Assembly: GCF_032854445.1 (NCBI RefSeq)
Contig: NC_088296.1
Span: 11,942,706-12,006,705, forward strand
Length of the DNA stretch: 64,000 bases
Source: Liolophura sinensis
Taxonomy: Eukaryota > Mollusca > Polyplacophora > Chitonida > Chitonidae
Direction of reading: 5' to 3'
In this document: piece by piece, positions 35,801 through 49,069 of the stretch
How positions within the stretch are numbered: the first letter of the stretch is position 1
How the letters are laid out: each line of letters opens with the position of its first letter
Translations under genes and position numbers: made by a program
Notes under the pieces: model-generated
Seen by the model: only the letters and a program-made list of their open reading frames with translations
The model's database searches: none
What the model was told of the DNA's origin: nothing

Positions 35801-38037
35801 TGTAAGCTATATACAGAATGATTTGCTCATAAATAAATAAAAATGTGGTGTATACAACATTATGGTTTTTTGTGATCAGAAAAAAGGTAAATACATTGCA
35901 AAGTTATATATCAGCACATGTACAGTTAGAACAGGACACATAGGAGTGTACCCTTCGGTGTCTGTGTGATATTTACTTGATGTGTAAAATCAGCAGGTGT
36001 GCTGTTAGAACAGGACAGATGGCAGTGTATCCCCCAGTGTCAGGGTTATATTTACTGTACAAATTAGTAAGTGCACTCTTAGAGTAGGACACATGGCAGT
36101 GTATCCGTCAATGTCTGGGTGATATTTACCTCATGTTTGCACATCAGCAAGTCCACTGTTAGAACAGGACAGATGGAAGTGTATCTGTCAATGTCTGGGT
36201 GATATTTACCTCATGTTTGCAAATCAGCAAGTCCACTCTTAGAGTAGGACAGATGGCAGTGTATCCGTCAATGTCAATGTGTACAAATCAGTAGGTATAC
36301 TGTTAGAAAAGGAGAGATAACACGGTGTACCCCTCGGTAAAATAGAAAGAAAGTAACTCTGAATATTGAAGTGATAGTATAAGTCTATATTTCGGTCACT
36401 ATGTTTGTGCCATCATCAGGAAATATATATGGTAAAGAATACATAGGCTTATATACATGTAGGTGCGTAGGTATACAATGCATGCATGTATAAAGACAAA
36501 ACAAAGTGTGGGAATTTAGAAGAAAAGCAGGAATGGTTGAACCTGAATTACATAATATTAAACTGGTCTGGGATAAAAAAGGGAATAAAATGTAGAGTTG
36601 AAAGAAAAACACAGGGTGGTTGGGGGGAGGGTGGTGAATACAATATAAATAAAACAATAGATACTGGTGAAAACAGCAAGACATGCATATATTTATGTGC
36701 ACTGCCTCTTATACCAGGTTAATATTATGTAATTCCTCCGTTTTACATAATATTATTTTCATCTCTTTTTTTTTAAATTATTATTATTACTATTAAAGGG
36801 TAGAGATTTCATGTATGTAGGTCTATATATTGATAATTGTTGATCTACATTTATCTCCTCACTCGATATATGTTTGATTTTTTAAAATTTTGAAATATGT
36901 GACTTTTTTTGTAAATCTGCTTAAGAAAATTTAAGCTAATACTTCTTTATTACTAATAATTCTGATGAATTGAATAGCCTTTGGGGTATTGTGGCAAAGA
37001 AAGTCACTGGGTAAGTTATGCGTGGCGAGTTACCTCCCTTACTACACAGACTGCTTCGGTAGGTTCTTACTCCACGAATGCCAGCAGGTTTACTTCAGCA
37101 TCATAGTGATTTTTGTGTTCAAATGTGCCATAACTGACAACTAAAACCATGTGTCGGATTGAGGAAGGTATTGTTCTTGTTGTAGGTGATAAGTTTCAAA
37201 CAAATTAGAGCGCTAAAAATCTGTATTTTAATCCAGTACTTGGTCTATGTCGTACCCATCATTTAGTGATGGATCCAGTTCTTAAAAAGTCTGAAAATGA
37301 CAGAAATTTGTGTATAAATTACATTCGTGTCAGCAATATGTGTGATTTTATTCCAAGAGACTGTGTTCAGAAAGTAAAACCACTGTATGTGTACAGGTAT
37401 TTACAACTCTGTCTTACAGCGTGTGTTTATGGTTTGCTGTTGTTTATGATACTTCTGTTGTGTTTTTGCAGAGCCGACGCTGAGATTCACAGAGACAGAC
37501 GACAGAAAGCTGAGAATCACTGACAGCGGCTCAGTGGTAAAGGCTGAGGACTTGTCCGTGGGGAGTGGGAGAGCTGTGACAGACGGGCGTTACCAGACGG
37601 GCAGGTACTACTGGGAGATACACATCACCCGTTCACATGACTGTGGCTGTTGTGTAGGAGTGACACAGGAGAGCTGTGATGCAGATGCTGGCCGTAACTC
37701 CTGGTACATTGGGATGGTGTACAGTGGTGATGAGGTCAAGTGTTATAGTCACCGTGGTGGTGGTGAGGTCAAACCTGGGTATCTACAGTACACACGTTAC
37801 ACACGACCTCATCACCTGGGTGTGTACCTGGACTGTGATGACCACACACTGACAGTCCTGGACTGTGACAACAACCAGGTAATGTGCACTGTCAGTGATG
37901 TTATCGTCACAGAGCCTCTGGTGCCATGGGTTGTGTTTGGTGTCTGGTCTGGATCTGGATCTGTGTCTGCTCGTCTGGTAACGGGGGACTCTGCAACTCT
38001 GCCTCAAGTTCTCTGTGATACGATAAGCACTTCCTGA
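32139..38037 (+). CDS. TRIM-type E3 ubiquitin ligase, copy B (complete, 591 aa)
   Basis: Coding exons are 32139-32810, 33220-33315, 33549-33779, 34590-34612, 34880-35067 and 37472-38037: 1776 bp, with all phases consistent. The first coding exon begins at acceptor 32121 and its ATG lies 18 bases in, in the context gtaATGG. Residues 14-71 form a C3HC4 RING (C14, C17, C29, H31, C34, C37, C68, C71). B-box 1 is at 111-151 (C111, C114, C126, C129, C134, C137, H142, H151). B-box 2 is at 182-211 (C182, H185, C193, C196, C201, C204, H208, H211). The coiled coil spans about 225-404 and SPRY 405-591. The RING should recruit an E2 for ubiquitin transfer, the coiled coil should dimerise the protein, and SPRY should bind the target. 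An antimicrobial role is inferred from the family. There is no signal peptide or membrane segment. Confidence 0.93.
33220..33315 (+). CDS. Copy B 96-bp coiled-coil exon
   Basis: Acceptor tttccattacag and donor cag|gttggt. 32 codons, including LEKVLQETKESL and VTRLHNKIQ. The 96-bp size is classical for the second TRIM exon. Confidence 0.85.
33549..33779 (+). CDS. Copy B 231-bp coiled-coil exon
   Basis: Acceptor tttgtcag and donor cag|gtaagt; 77 codons in phase 0. Intron 2 before it is only 233 bp, against 736 bp in copy C. Confidence 0.87.
34590..34612 (+). CDS. Copy B 23-bp micro-exon
   Basis: Acceptor tttgttgacag and donor gtatgt. Encodes GSTDFTK plus two bases of Thr. Needed to bring the 231-bp and 188-bp exons into one frame. 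Confidence 0.82.
34880..35067 (+). CDS. Copy B 188-bp coiled-coil/linker exon
   Basis: Acceptor ctcttctcacag and donor a|gtaggt. Encodes DDQLNQIRADLVKHEVSRQK and a linker. Starts in phase 2 and ends in phase 1. Confidence 0.87.
35330..35735. repeat. Degenerate 42-bp minisatellite, copy B intron 5
   Basis: The same unit type as 2440-3169, but with fewer, more diverged units and no long open frame on +. Confidence 0.6.
35905..36330. repeat. About 80-bp tandem repeat only in copy B intron 5
   Basis: About five units contain gttagaacaggacagatgg, cagtgtatccgtcaatgtc and a gatatttacc box. The 5th intron of A and C has a SINE-like element and TA repeat here instead. Confidence 0.8.
36331..37471. 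other. Rest of copy B intron 5
   Basis: AT-rich. From about 36890 on it matches the A and C introns before SPRY. No gene is seen. Confidence 0.5.
37472..38037 (+). CDS. Copy B B30.2/SPRY exon and stop
   Basis: Acceptor gtgtttttgcag; ends at TGA 38035-38037. The SPRY core motifs GRYYWEI, CCVGVTQESC and HHLGVYLDCDD are present. The loop after QESC is the shortest of the three copies (DADAGRNSWY). Confidence 0.9.
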
Positions 38038-40994
38038 CCATCGAGTAATTATTCATTACATCTTTCCAGCTTGTTGTAATTTGTTGAAATTAGGTTTTAA
38101 TGCTGCTTAATTAGGTTTTTTTTTTAAAACAAACTGACCAATTTGCACATAGATGTTTTAGTTAATGTCAACAGTGTGGCTAATTCAGTATGTATAGCTT
38201 CTTCTGTAAAGTCGTCAGCAATCTGTCACAGGCTTACAGCTTGGTGTAGTTGTACACAGTCTTTCTGACTTGTCCTGAGCATCAGTTTCCTTTTTTGTTC
38301 CAGACAAAATACATGTAGATAATGACTGGGTAGTTTTATTTTTAGTAATGGTGACTTGTAAATCAGCATTATCAGGAGTGTCACTGAGCAAAACAGGTCA
38401 CAGTTTATACATGGCAATACATATAGTCAACATGGTACATGTAGTAGGATGTAAATTTGTGACAAAAAACCCTGTTAAAAAATTAAAAATCAATAGTCTG
38501 CATAAATTTGGGTTACACTTTGTCAAATCTACTCTTTTTCGGAGCACTGGTCTCCTGTCATAGTTGGGAAGACGAGGACATGAGGCTCTACATGTCGGAT
38601 CTAACTGCTAAAAACAGCCGTTTCGAAGTTCATGTAAATACATTTCTGAGAAAGTGAATAAAGGTATAGAAAATTATTTTTCTTACCATGATCGGGCCGG
38701 TATGTCATAATCCAGGAGTGGTTTCAGATTAAATCGTTAAAACAGATCAGATCAGATCAGATTGACGTTGTTGTTGCAGCACGTTACACCAGATAATTCT
38801 GTTTTAAATGACACCAGCGATGTTTTTTGAGAGAACTAAACAATAATTTATAATGGGTTTGAGAGTGATTACCTGGCTGAAAGGTATTACATAACTAGCG
38901 ACAACAAAGAAAAAGATCACGTTGTCTGGTACAGGTAGAGTCTTTGGCACCTGGCCTCTGATGCAGAATTGGCTAGAACAGGTTGGTTGGATAAGCTACA
39001 TGTAGTCATCTTGGTTGTGTTATGTAACTTGGATGTAAGTTTCCAATAAAAATGAAAGAAAAACATAACCTGTGGGCCATTATTAAATAAAACCTTTGAG
39101 TACAATCCGACCAGCCCTCAAATAAAGAACCCTACTTGAAAGGGTATTTTTCTTATAATAGAAGTTTCATTACTCAGAATGTAGAAAAATTCCCTGTCCA
39201 TTGACCCTATTTTGTCTCCATGATGAGGTTAATCCCATGCTGAACAAAGACTGTTTTTAGGATGCCGTTGTCGGCTATAAGTTTCTTGTTTTCTGTATGT
39301 TTCTCTGTTTTTCAACTCAGTTTATTCAAACATTAGAGTTCTAAACACCTGGGCGTGATCTGGGCATAGTTTGTGTATCTCACATGTTAACAATAGTAAA
39401 CATTTTAAGCTGTTTATCAGATTTTTATCTTCACTATAAACACAGTGACATTTACTGGACTATTTGTGTTTATTGAATACATCTACCACATTACTATGTA
39501 AACATCTGGCATGTTTTCTGTAATAAACACTTATGTCTTAGTTACCAAACAGTTTTTTGATGAATAAATACCAGTTGGCATTAATCCAAACTGTAATAAA
39601 ACTGTGTTTAAAAACACTTATTTTTATGATGTACTGTAAATCGTTAACCTTTTTAGCCTGTAAAAGTGTTTTCTGGAATCTTTGCATATATTTATTGTGA
39701 AAATGATGCTAAAATGATTAGTTTGTGTCTCTCAAGATGTAAGCTTCATAAAACTGTGTCAATTATTTATCTACACTCTGTAGTTCTCTGACAATATTTT
39801 AAATTATCGGTTAAAGAGTTGGCTGAAGAGGTTGCAGAGTTAGAGTAAGCAGTATGAGGTAGGCTGAAAAACTTAGGGTAAGCAATATGAGGAAGGTTGA
39901 ACAATTAGGATAAGAAATATAAGGAAGGATACCACAGATATATTTTATGGATATGACTTTTTTTCCTTTAAATAAATTTTACTTGTAAGTGCTGTGATAT
40001 GACATGTGACATGTATTATTGTATTCACTGTCCTGTAAGCATTAGGCCCACATTGTGATATTTTCTAATACATAGTTTCTAAAAACATTGATTATGTTGC
40101 AGTTTATTCAGAATATATTTTTTTTTCTTGCTTGCATGTCCTTAGCTTGATAAAATAATTAAAGTATCATTATTACATCACTTTTCATTTGTTTTTTAAA
40201 TTCAGATCCTGTCCACACTTTTTCTTTTATAAATGTAATCAATTTTTCTTGTACGTGTATTAACGTTGACTCTCTTTTATTGCATACATGTATGAATAAC
40301 TACAACATGAGCTGCCTCCTTGTTATGTTTAATTAACTTCACCCAGAGCTGCAGACCAACTCATGCGTAATCCTCTCTTTAGGTTTAACCTTCAAAACCA
40401 GCTTTGGTCTCCAACTTGATGTGCAGCTCAAATCATGTATCCGAAGGGTTTCTGTTGTCATCTGTGAGTTTGTCTGGGTGTTTTTGAATTCCCATACATG
40501 TATTTTCAGTAAAACACACAACAATGTATCTATGTAAAATCAGCTGCCAAATCATCTTTGATTTCTTTGATCTCTGAACTTTGCAAATGTGAAAGTCTGG
40601 CTTCTTTGATCTCTGAACTTTGCAAATGTGAAAGTCTGGCATGTTGCTGATTTACTTGAGGAAGTGGCTTTATCCCCAGTACTGTTGCTAGGACAACCTG
40701 TGGTCAAGATTATGAGGTCACTGCACCATTTTATCAGCTTGCTGTTATTTTGATGTGAGTTGTTGTTGTATTCATGTATGATTCGGTGATGTTTTGCCAT
40801 TATCTGCCTTTTGTGTTCACACTTCTGAAACGTATGCTTAATAAAAATAAGTGATTGTGTAATGTGTAGCCGTCGTTTGAATGGTTGAATTACACTGTCA
40901 ATGAGATGTAGTAATACATACAGAAAAATCATGCAGGCTATGTAGCATTTTTACACTAAGTTATACATATACCAATTTCACAATCAACATGTTC
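38038..40994. other. 3' flank of copy B, no gene recognised
   Basis: Conserved with the flanks of A and C. A conserved AATAAA at 39121-39126 is a possible polyadenylation signal. A segment at 40100-40655 is shared with C and absent from A. Within it a 39-bp direct repeat (ttctttgatctctgaac, tttgcaaatgtgaaagtctgg) occurs twice at about 40562-40640. Confidence 0.5.
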
Positions 40995-41660
40995 AAGCTA
41001 CCTGATGGGTATCTTCTCAGTAGTGCTGGTTTCCTCTCTGTCTGATAACTTGTCATTATATGATCTGATGTGTATCTATTTAGGTGTGGTTGGTTTCCTC
41101 TGTGTGACAACTTGTCCGTATGTTATATGATGTGTATCTTTTCAGCTGTGATGGGTTTCCTGTCTGTCTGATACCTTGTGCGAATATTACCTGATGTGTG
41201 TCTTCTCAGGTGTGATAGGTTTCCTGACTCTCTGACACTTGGTCCACACTTGACCTGATGTGTGTCTTCTCCGGAGAGCTGGTTTTCCCCTCTCTCTAAT
41301 ACCGGGTTCACACATTACCTGATTACCTGATGTGTAACTTCTCAGGAGAGATGGCTTTCCCTCTCTAATGCCATGTCCACACATTGTACGTTATGTGTGA
41401 CTTTTCTGGAAAAATGGTTTTCCTCTCTTTAATACCGGGTCAACACATTACCTGATGTGTGTCTTCTCAGGAGAGATGGTTTTGCTTTCTTCCAATACCG
41501 GGTCCACACATTACATGGTGTGTAACTTCTCGGAAGGGCTGGTTTTCCCCTCTCCATAATACCGGGTCCACACATTACATGGTGTGTAGCTTCTCGGGAG
41601 GGTTGGTGTTGCCCTCTCTCTAATACAGATTCCACACACTACTTGATGTGTAACTTCTCA
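40995..41660. repeat. About 66-bp minisatellite, unit 2
   Basis: Counterpart of 6848-7520, with the same unit boxes. Confidence 0.75.
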
Positions 41661-41740
41661 GGAGGGATGGTTTTCCTCACTCTTTTAGCTTTAAGCATAC
41701 TGACGGCTGATTTTATAGTCTCTGATATAAAGAACGCCAA

Positions 41741-41861
41741 GTCCAGCTCATGCTGGCTTCCTCTCCGTTCGTACATGTACGCGGAACGGTCTACAGCAAC
41801 CTGCGGATGGTCGTATAAGTGAAACATTGTTGAGCGCGGCGTAAAACACCCACCAAATAAA
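41741..41861 (+). mobile_element. Truncated SINE fragment, unit 2
   Basis: Same truncated form as 7591-7711, so the insertion or deletion predates the duplication. Confidence 0.7.
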
Positions 41862-42311
41862 TGTGTATAATTTATAACTCTCCACCGGTGAGGTTCTAAA
41901 AGCAGCAAGTCTGGGCTTTAAACTCCTGTGTTGGGCTTAAAAAAAAAACCTTATAAAGCATGATTTCCTGGCGGAATCGTAAATGATAAAACCATAGGTC
42001 ATGTACTGCCTAACTTCCTATGAGCGGGGAAGGGAAGAATTTAGTTAACCCACGACTCTTTCCTTGTGTAGGATGATATGATTTCTTGATGGAATGAAGA
42101 CATGATGAGCGCCAGATGACGAGGTGTTGAGGTGAAAAGCTACAAAATCAGGAAAAACGAAGTTCGCTAAGTATTTATGTTACATAGACGTTAATCATCA
42201 AGATATTCAGAGCTAAAGCATGGGAATGAAATAAATACAGCGCGCCTGGCGGTAGATGTATGTATATCATAACACAACACAGCAAAATCATTGTTAAAAA
42301 TTGTATCCATT

Positions 42312-42330
42312 GGGGGGGGGGGGGGGGGGG
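42312..42330 (+). repeat. Poly-G run, unit 2
   Basis: 19 consecutive G at the position of the G runs in units 1 and 3. Confidence 0.95.
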
Positions 42331-44339
42331 AAGGTTAGTGCAGTATAACAGACTAGCTAATTCTGGAGGCACAGGCGCGAGTTTCAGTAGTTCCATGGTT
42401 AGTGTACAAACGATCATGTTATAATAGACTACGTAGACTCTCATTATTAACATAGCCAGGAACATCACATGTCCACGGTTGCGCCAGTAGGTGAGAAAAA
42501 AGCTCACCAAAGAAAAATCTCCCTTTTTACACGTAACTCTGCACTGGCATTACGCTTTTTACTCTGTTAGTTAAAACATGAGATAAACAAACTATTTCTA
42601 ACTCACATCGTGTAATATTCAGAGCTACGAATGATATAGACAACTGTACAACTGCTATGGTAGACTAACACATGCATACCGGTGTGGAAAAGGCACAAAT
42701 ATCATTTTTTTTTTCACTTCTATATGCAGTGTTTTCCATAAACGTTTTCACATTTAATTAGCAGATGAAGATTAACTAGAAAGCATACTTAATATTAATG
42801 TATAAAACAACAGTTGTTAGAAAGAAATAGAAAGACTCCAATTGACAAAAAGTTCAAATTGTTGGTTTATAAGAGTTGCTTGCAGTACGAAGTCATGCAA
42901 GTGTGAGGAAGGTCACCTAAACTCCATCATTTGTCATCGTAAACTACCATTTGAGGCTGCTGTGAAAGTGTACATGATAGACTCTTTATAAATTTCAACC
43001 ATTATACATCATATACGTTTAAATAAATAACGGGTTTCTCCATGTTTCCTCTGATTTGCTATGATTGTTGTTTTCAAATTGGTATTTATTCTTGAATAGA
43101 GTAGAAAGTGTTTGCCTAAATTACGGTATTTAATTGAGAATATCAGGTAAAAAGCCAAAATGGGCCTTGGATCGGGGCAAAACGAGCCAGTGTGCCGTTT
43201 TGCCCCTTCCCACTTCGGTTGATGAAATTGTCGTGGAAACTAGTGCAACTTTGCAATGAAAGACACACACAAAATCTGTGAGCACCGGGGTAAAAACAGG
43301 CTTACCATAGATCAAAGGCGATCAAAATTTTGACCGCCCATAAAAACGGTACGACGAATGGTATAAAATGTGGGACAAAGGTCGGTTTCTCCCATGGGTC
43401 CGTTATGCCTAACTCTTCCCCAGACAGTATTAAGATTATAAAATTTAAAAAATAAAATTGTATAAAAATTATAAAGATATTCCTGCCATGAAATGACGGA
43501 CAACTTTATGTTATTCAGAGTCAAAACATAGCGGCCTGCTAATAATAACTGCATGGAATGCAGCTATTGTGGCGACGGAGGTATTAATCCAGAAAGGTGG
43601 ACGACAAAACATGTGCTATCAAAAACGATATATCATGATAAGATATTTATAGATTACAGTTACAGGTTTATTAGAACGGAGTAAGTAGACTGGTGCTTAA
43701 TAACGGAAACAGCCATTAGACTAATTTGAAACGACGGGAACACAGTCACTTTCGATTTCAACAAAAATATCTACATCTCTCATCAATAAATGTTTCTCAT
43801 ATAAATGTACACAGATTGGTGATATGAAGACGACGGAAGTTAGTTTCATTTATGTTTAAAGTTACCTCACACTGGAGGGAGAATCTGACGAAAATCGAGC
43901 CTGTGACACGGCTCCTGTGTCGTCCCTCTTCAAAGCTAAACGATTTGGCTATAAACAAGCTGGCTGCAGTAATACTGTTCACGTGAAGAACATAGGTCTA
44001 TTTTCAACGCATTAAAAACGTCTAATTGTTACACCCGGGGGCCTTAACTCCTAGGGCCTTGATTGCGGCGTGCATGCCTGATTGTTAGAGTTAAGTACAC
44101 ATGAATGGGTTGGCAGCTAGTGAATAGGGTTCTGTGGAGCTGCATGCTATTGTAATGCTTGTTCAGTTCTGCACACAACAGTCCTGACAAGCCTGCAGCA
44201 CAACTTTTTGGCACAGGCTATCTTTCCTGGCTGTGAAGAATGTAGATATATTACGGGATTTGGTTGTTTTCTGTCAAGCTCTGAAACTATTTTGACCTGA
44301 CATTTGATAGATTTGTGTAGTGAGAGAGATCATAATGGA
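42331..44339. other. Intergenic DNA, no gene recognised
   Basis: Collinear with 8185-11099 except for the 0.9-kb segment missing at about 42928. Only short frames. Confidence 0.45.
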
Positions 44340-45069
44340 GACTTACAACATGTGTGTACGCCCAATTTGTGAGTCGTTCTTTCGAGTCTGTTGCGTCTAT
44401 ACATAATTATCTCAGTGGAGTTCCTGCTATGCATATTTTGTTAGGGTGGGTAGCTCCCAGTCTTGAGGTTATTAAACTAAGGTAACTACTTCGAGAATTA
44501 AAATGTTTATCTTCGCCTTTTTGGTATGGCCAGAAATTCTAATTTGGTACCGGTTAGTTTGGCTAAGTCTGACTTTAGCAAACAGTTAGTCTTGCAGAAA
44601 GTGCATATGACCGATGATTATCTAATGTTATTTATGAAGAGGTCTAAAACTATTCAGTTTTGTTAGCGGGAGTTAAGGTTTCCCCTGGTTGCAAAACCGG
44701 GATCTGCTTTATGCCAGGTAGCTTCCTTCAGGACTACGAGGTCTATGTACAGTTGTGGCGATCCTGATATGGCTCTGTTTTCTCTGCCTCATAAGAATAC
44801 ATTTCGTCCTGTGACATACATGTCGTATCTGCGTGTTCGTCGTCTGTGTTTGTCTACAGCAGGTTATAATGCTAGCATATTTTCTAAGCATAGTTTTCGG
44901 AGGGGTGGTGCGTCGTACGCATTTCAGGCTCAGGTTGCAGGTGAAGTCATACAGATGTCAGGAGACTAGGCTAGTGATGCTTACAAATGTTACTTAGAAG
45001 TGGATTTAAAAGGTCGTATAATAGTGTCCCGGCGCATGAGGAACCTGATCTTGTTTGAGAAGGTATAAT
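44340..45069 (+). pseudogene. Tyrosine recombinase relic, unit 2
   Basis: Paralogue of 11100-11717. It keeps a part of the N-terminal core-binding domain (YLSGVPAMHILLGWV, about 44405-44450) that unit 1 lost. The catalytic part at 44745-44969 has HSFRRGGASYAF, but the Trp of the GDW box is a stop (TAG at 44968-44970) before the presumed Tyr. It is dead by a lesion different from unit 1. Confidence 0.7.
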
Positions 45070-45620
45070 ACGTGGCGATGATGCAGCTGGTGTCGGACTC
45101 TACATGTAATTCTTCTGTCGACCTGTTTATTTTCTCATAATGGAAAGGAGCGGCGTTGATTTCCTTTCGTGAATGTAGATGTGTTTCATATTTTTTTGCT
45201 TTGTTGTGTTTTGTTGTCCGTTGCTTGCGTTGCCTGGCTGGGTTCCTTCGGGGTTGTTGTTTCGTGTATTTCATGTTTTTTTTTTCAATTTTTATGTATT
45301 GTAATGATAGGGTTTATGTAGAACATCATCTTGCCTTTGTGCCAATGTAACAACATGTATGTATGTTTGATAGGTATTGCAATGGGCTATCGCTGTCTAC
45401 ATTTAAAGCTGTTTTCATTCCCGGATTTGTAGTCCGTGTATGTATGCGTGCATCAGGTCAATTGTAGTGTTTCTATGTGCATTAAAGTTCATAAAGCCTT
45501 ATATTCAACCCGGTGTTGGAGTCAATTTCAAGAAATACACCGTGTCATTACACCGAACCCAGTTAAGACCTTACCAAAAATCAACATAAAGTTAGTAAAA
45601 CAGATCGTCTCCCTAAATAT
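45070..45620. other. Non-coding stretch after recombinase relic, unit 2
   Basis: Counterpart of 11718-12249; no gene is recognised. Confidence 0.4.
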
Positions 45621-45634
45621 CGAAAGCCTTTAAT

Positions 45635-45905
45635 ATTTATTTTATTGATTTATTTGATTGGTGTTTTACGCCGTACTCAAGAATATTTCACTTATACGAC
45701 GGCGGCCAGCATTACGGTGAGTGGAAACCGAGCAGAGTCCGGAGGAAAACCACGACCATACGCAGGTTGCTGGCAGACCTTCCCACGTACGACCGGAGAG
45801 GAAACCAGCATGAGCTGGACTTAAACTCGCAGCCACCGCATTGGTGAGAGACTCCTGGGTCACTACGCTGCGCTAGCGCGCTAACCAACTGAGCCACGGA
45901 GGCCC
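45635..45905 (-). mobile_element. tRNA-derived SINE, full length, unit 2
   Basis: The same insertion as 12264-12534, with the same 14-bp flank repeat CGAAAGCCTTTAAT at 45621-45634 and 45906-45919. The minus-strand head gtggctcagttggttagcgc is nearer to a canonical tRNA A-box than in unit 1. Confidence 0.85.
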
Positions 45906-46159
45906 CGAAAGCCTTTAATAATGTTAACGTTTGTTGAATGTGTTGACTATGTTCCAGATATTTTTACGTCACAAAACAAACTTCTGTCAAGAAGGGTGGT
46001 TTTTGGATTTAAGAAATCGGCGATCTAGGACAATGGTTTATACTGGCTTTTACGGTCATTGATGACTTCACCATGGTCATTGGCGTACCAGGGTATAATT
46101 TTGGACTTTTGGATTTGTCCACGTCTTACGAATAGTTCTTTCTGCAGTTGTTAAAATAG

Positions 46160-46525
46160 CTTTGTTTGATCTTAGGGGAGCGTTGGATGGTACGGAAGTC
46201 ACATTGTCTGACGTGGAAAGAGCCTTGAGTCGGGAGGGGGGCGTGCAAGTAACTTAATCTGTCCTGGAATGAGCATTAGAGGGGATGGAAGCCACTTTGT
46301 CTGTTCTGGAAAGAGGATTTGGAAGGAATAAAAGGCTCTTTGCTTAACCTGGAATGAACATCTGATCTGGAAAGAACATTGTAAGGAATGGAAATCACTT
46401 TTTCTGACCTGGAAATAGCATGAAGCGAATGAAAGCTGCTTTGTCTGTCATGAAAAAAGCATTGCTGGGATGGAAACCGTTTTGTCTGTTCTTGAGAGAT
46501 CATTGGGGGGATGGAAGCCCCTTTG
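46160..46525. repeat. Short minisatellite, unit 2
   Basis: About seven degenerate units of the ggaagccactttgtctgt type, more than in unit 1 (12790-13015). Confidence 0.65.
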
Positions 46526-49069
46526 GCATGCGTATTTGTATCTTACTGGCTTCTCTAACGTTTTGTTTCCAGTGTGAACTTTAGAGATAGAAGTTTATAT
46601 GTGTGAAGAGATATCCGAGCCGTACCTTATATAACATTGAATTGGCTTGCGCGGGTCTATTCTAAAGATCCAGAAATGAGATACAGTTGCTACCCCTCGT
46701 TGTATGTATGAGACTTCAACCATGCGAGACATGTATATTGACTTTAATAAATACATGTACTTCCTTTAAGTCCACCTGACAGAGCCTTACGTTATGAAGT
46801 TTATTTTGGCTATATGGTGAATTCCAACGGATGCCCACTAAAGAACTAAAAGAAAAGATCTCCCAACCTGTGTGCCCAATACCAATTTATGTAACGAATA
46901 ATGTTATTAGGTTTAGAAGAAGCCTTCCGGTGTAATACGCCTGCTTGTATATGTATACAGTTGCAGTTTATTTGGAGAATCTTCTCGGATGTCATGGCCT
47001 ATGCACTTTGTCAAGTTTGACCGTTTATTATAAAGCGAGGAGGGTAAGCAAAGCAACAGACGGCAAGAATTATTTCCTCTCTGGTATGCCCAAACATGCT
47101 TTTTATCTCAAGAATAGACTTATTTTCAACGGCTTTTCTCTAAGACTTGGTACATTCGTTCACATGTATGATGTTTCCATGGTAGTAACAATCAACATGG
47201 CAGACATGTAGGCACCTTTGCAATATTACCTTGGACTGTTATTTTGTAACGATGGTGATTGTGCGTATAGCAGCGCGTTTCTGGATAACCATTTATCTGG
47301 GTGAGTACCGCAAACTTCAGCATTTTGTGTGATAACCATGGAGGATTCCATTATTCCAGCTTCCTCGCTGGCTTCCTCTTCTTCAATTCAATTCACTTTA
47401 TTCATTCATTTTGTTAGCTTACAAGGAATAAAATAGAAGAAGAAAGAAAAACGATGATACAAAAGTTCTTCAGTAGTTCTAATGTACTGAGTTAATACAA
47501 TGAAAAAATAATCTTACATTTAACAGGGAGTCTGTTGTGTGAGAGATGCTAGAATGCATTCTGTTATTATTATTATGTTATCTGTTGTTATTATTATGTC
47601 ATATTCAACACAATATTCTGTTTGTCTAATAGAATGGTTATGGTGTATTAACGGACCATTTGTGTTATATTTAAAGCTAGAGAAAACAAAAACAGTTCAG
47701 ATGAAAGCGTACCAAAACTTAGTCGTAAATGTGGTCTTCAATATTTTTTCCGATTTTTCTTTCAGAGACACCTGAAAATGGTTCTTGTATGGTGAGTATT
47801 TGGGGCCACCTTTTCGCAAATACATGTATAGTCTTTGTGTAATAACGTTATAAACCAGGATGTGACACATGTTTAATAAACATCTTTGCACTAAACTTTG
47901 GTCTTTTCTGCTAACAAATATGCCCAACCTGGATTTTGATCATATTTACATGTTTAATATACCCATAAAAATTATTATAATTCAGATTTAAAGCCTGTGT
48001 TTGTCTATAAACAACAAATTTACATTGAAACAAATTTATTGGACATGCAACAGATTCTTATTCAGAACATTATTATACAAAAATGATAAATACCAAAATG
48101 TGATCCCAATTACCCACCATACAAAAATATTTTCATATACCATTTTTCTCCTGAAAATAAAATAGTATATATATCAAAGACCATAGTGGCAATAAGTCGC
48201 TCTTTCATGTGAATAAGGAATCATTTTTATGTTTTCTTCTGATTTTCTTCACGAAAATTCCTCTAAAATCGAAGTAGGTATTACTTAATAAACCACTTAA
48301 AACAGTGCATAAATATATTTTCATTTATTGTAAAGACTTAAAGGCGTTTAAATAGAACAGGGGTTCTGGGGGGAGCTTCATGGACCATACTATCAGAGTT
48401 TAGGAACCCTTACGTCACGGGAAGTTTTTTTCAACATTTCAAATCACAACACTTAATGTTAAAATAAAAAATAACTAAAATAGTGTTGCCAAAAATTCCT
48501 TTGTTCTGGTAAACATCAAGAAAAAAAGTGATGTGACGCGAGATTTCTTAGATATCGTCAGTAAAGCTCATGTAACCAAATATTTAAATACCTTTCAACA
48601 CTCCTAAAAAAATCTGAAAGAATAAATAAAAGTATTTTTTCGCATAGTTTTCAGTTGTCTGTGTGATGAACCTTACTTCATATTTTAGCTTTCTTTTACT
48701 TTAAGTATGATATCTTACTTTCTCGTCCTTCCGCAATTCGTAACTAAAAAGGCAGCATTGCGCTCGTAAACTCGGATATACAAAGGAAAGACACCAAGTT
48801 CCCTTTAAATAGTATAGTCTGCATATTAAGACTTTAAATTGATAATTTATTTGATAAAAATTTAAGAAAAAGCTTTCGATTAAGATTAAAGATTCCGATC
48901 AACAGACTTTACAGCCATGAAAAGGATTGGTTGGATAGTCTTATTAATAAAAGGTAATTTCTGGATCAATAAGGATCGATAAAGAAGTTACTTTTTATGT
49001 AAGAGCACTTGACACCTGGATGATTAGCTGTTTCCTGGCATTAATGTATTATCCAGTAAAATTAAATAC
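46526..49069. other. Intergenic DNA, no gene recognised
   Basis: Collinear with unit 1 up to about 47460. There it joins directly to sequence matching 21828 of unit 1, skipping the BEL element and about 0.5 kb of its flanks. Confidence 0.5.
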
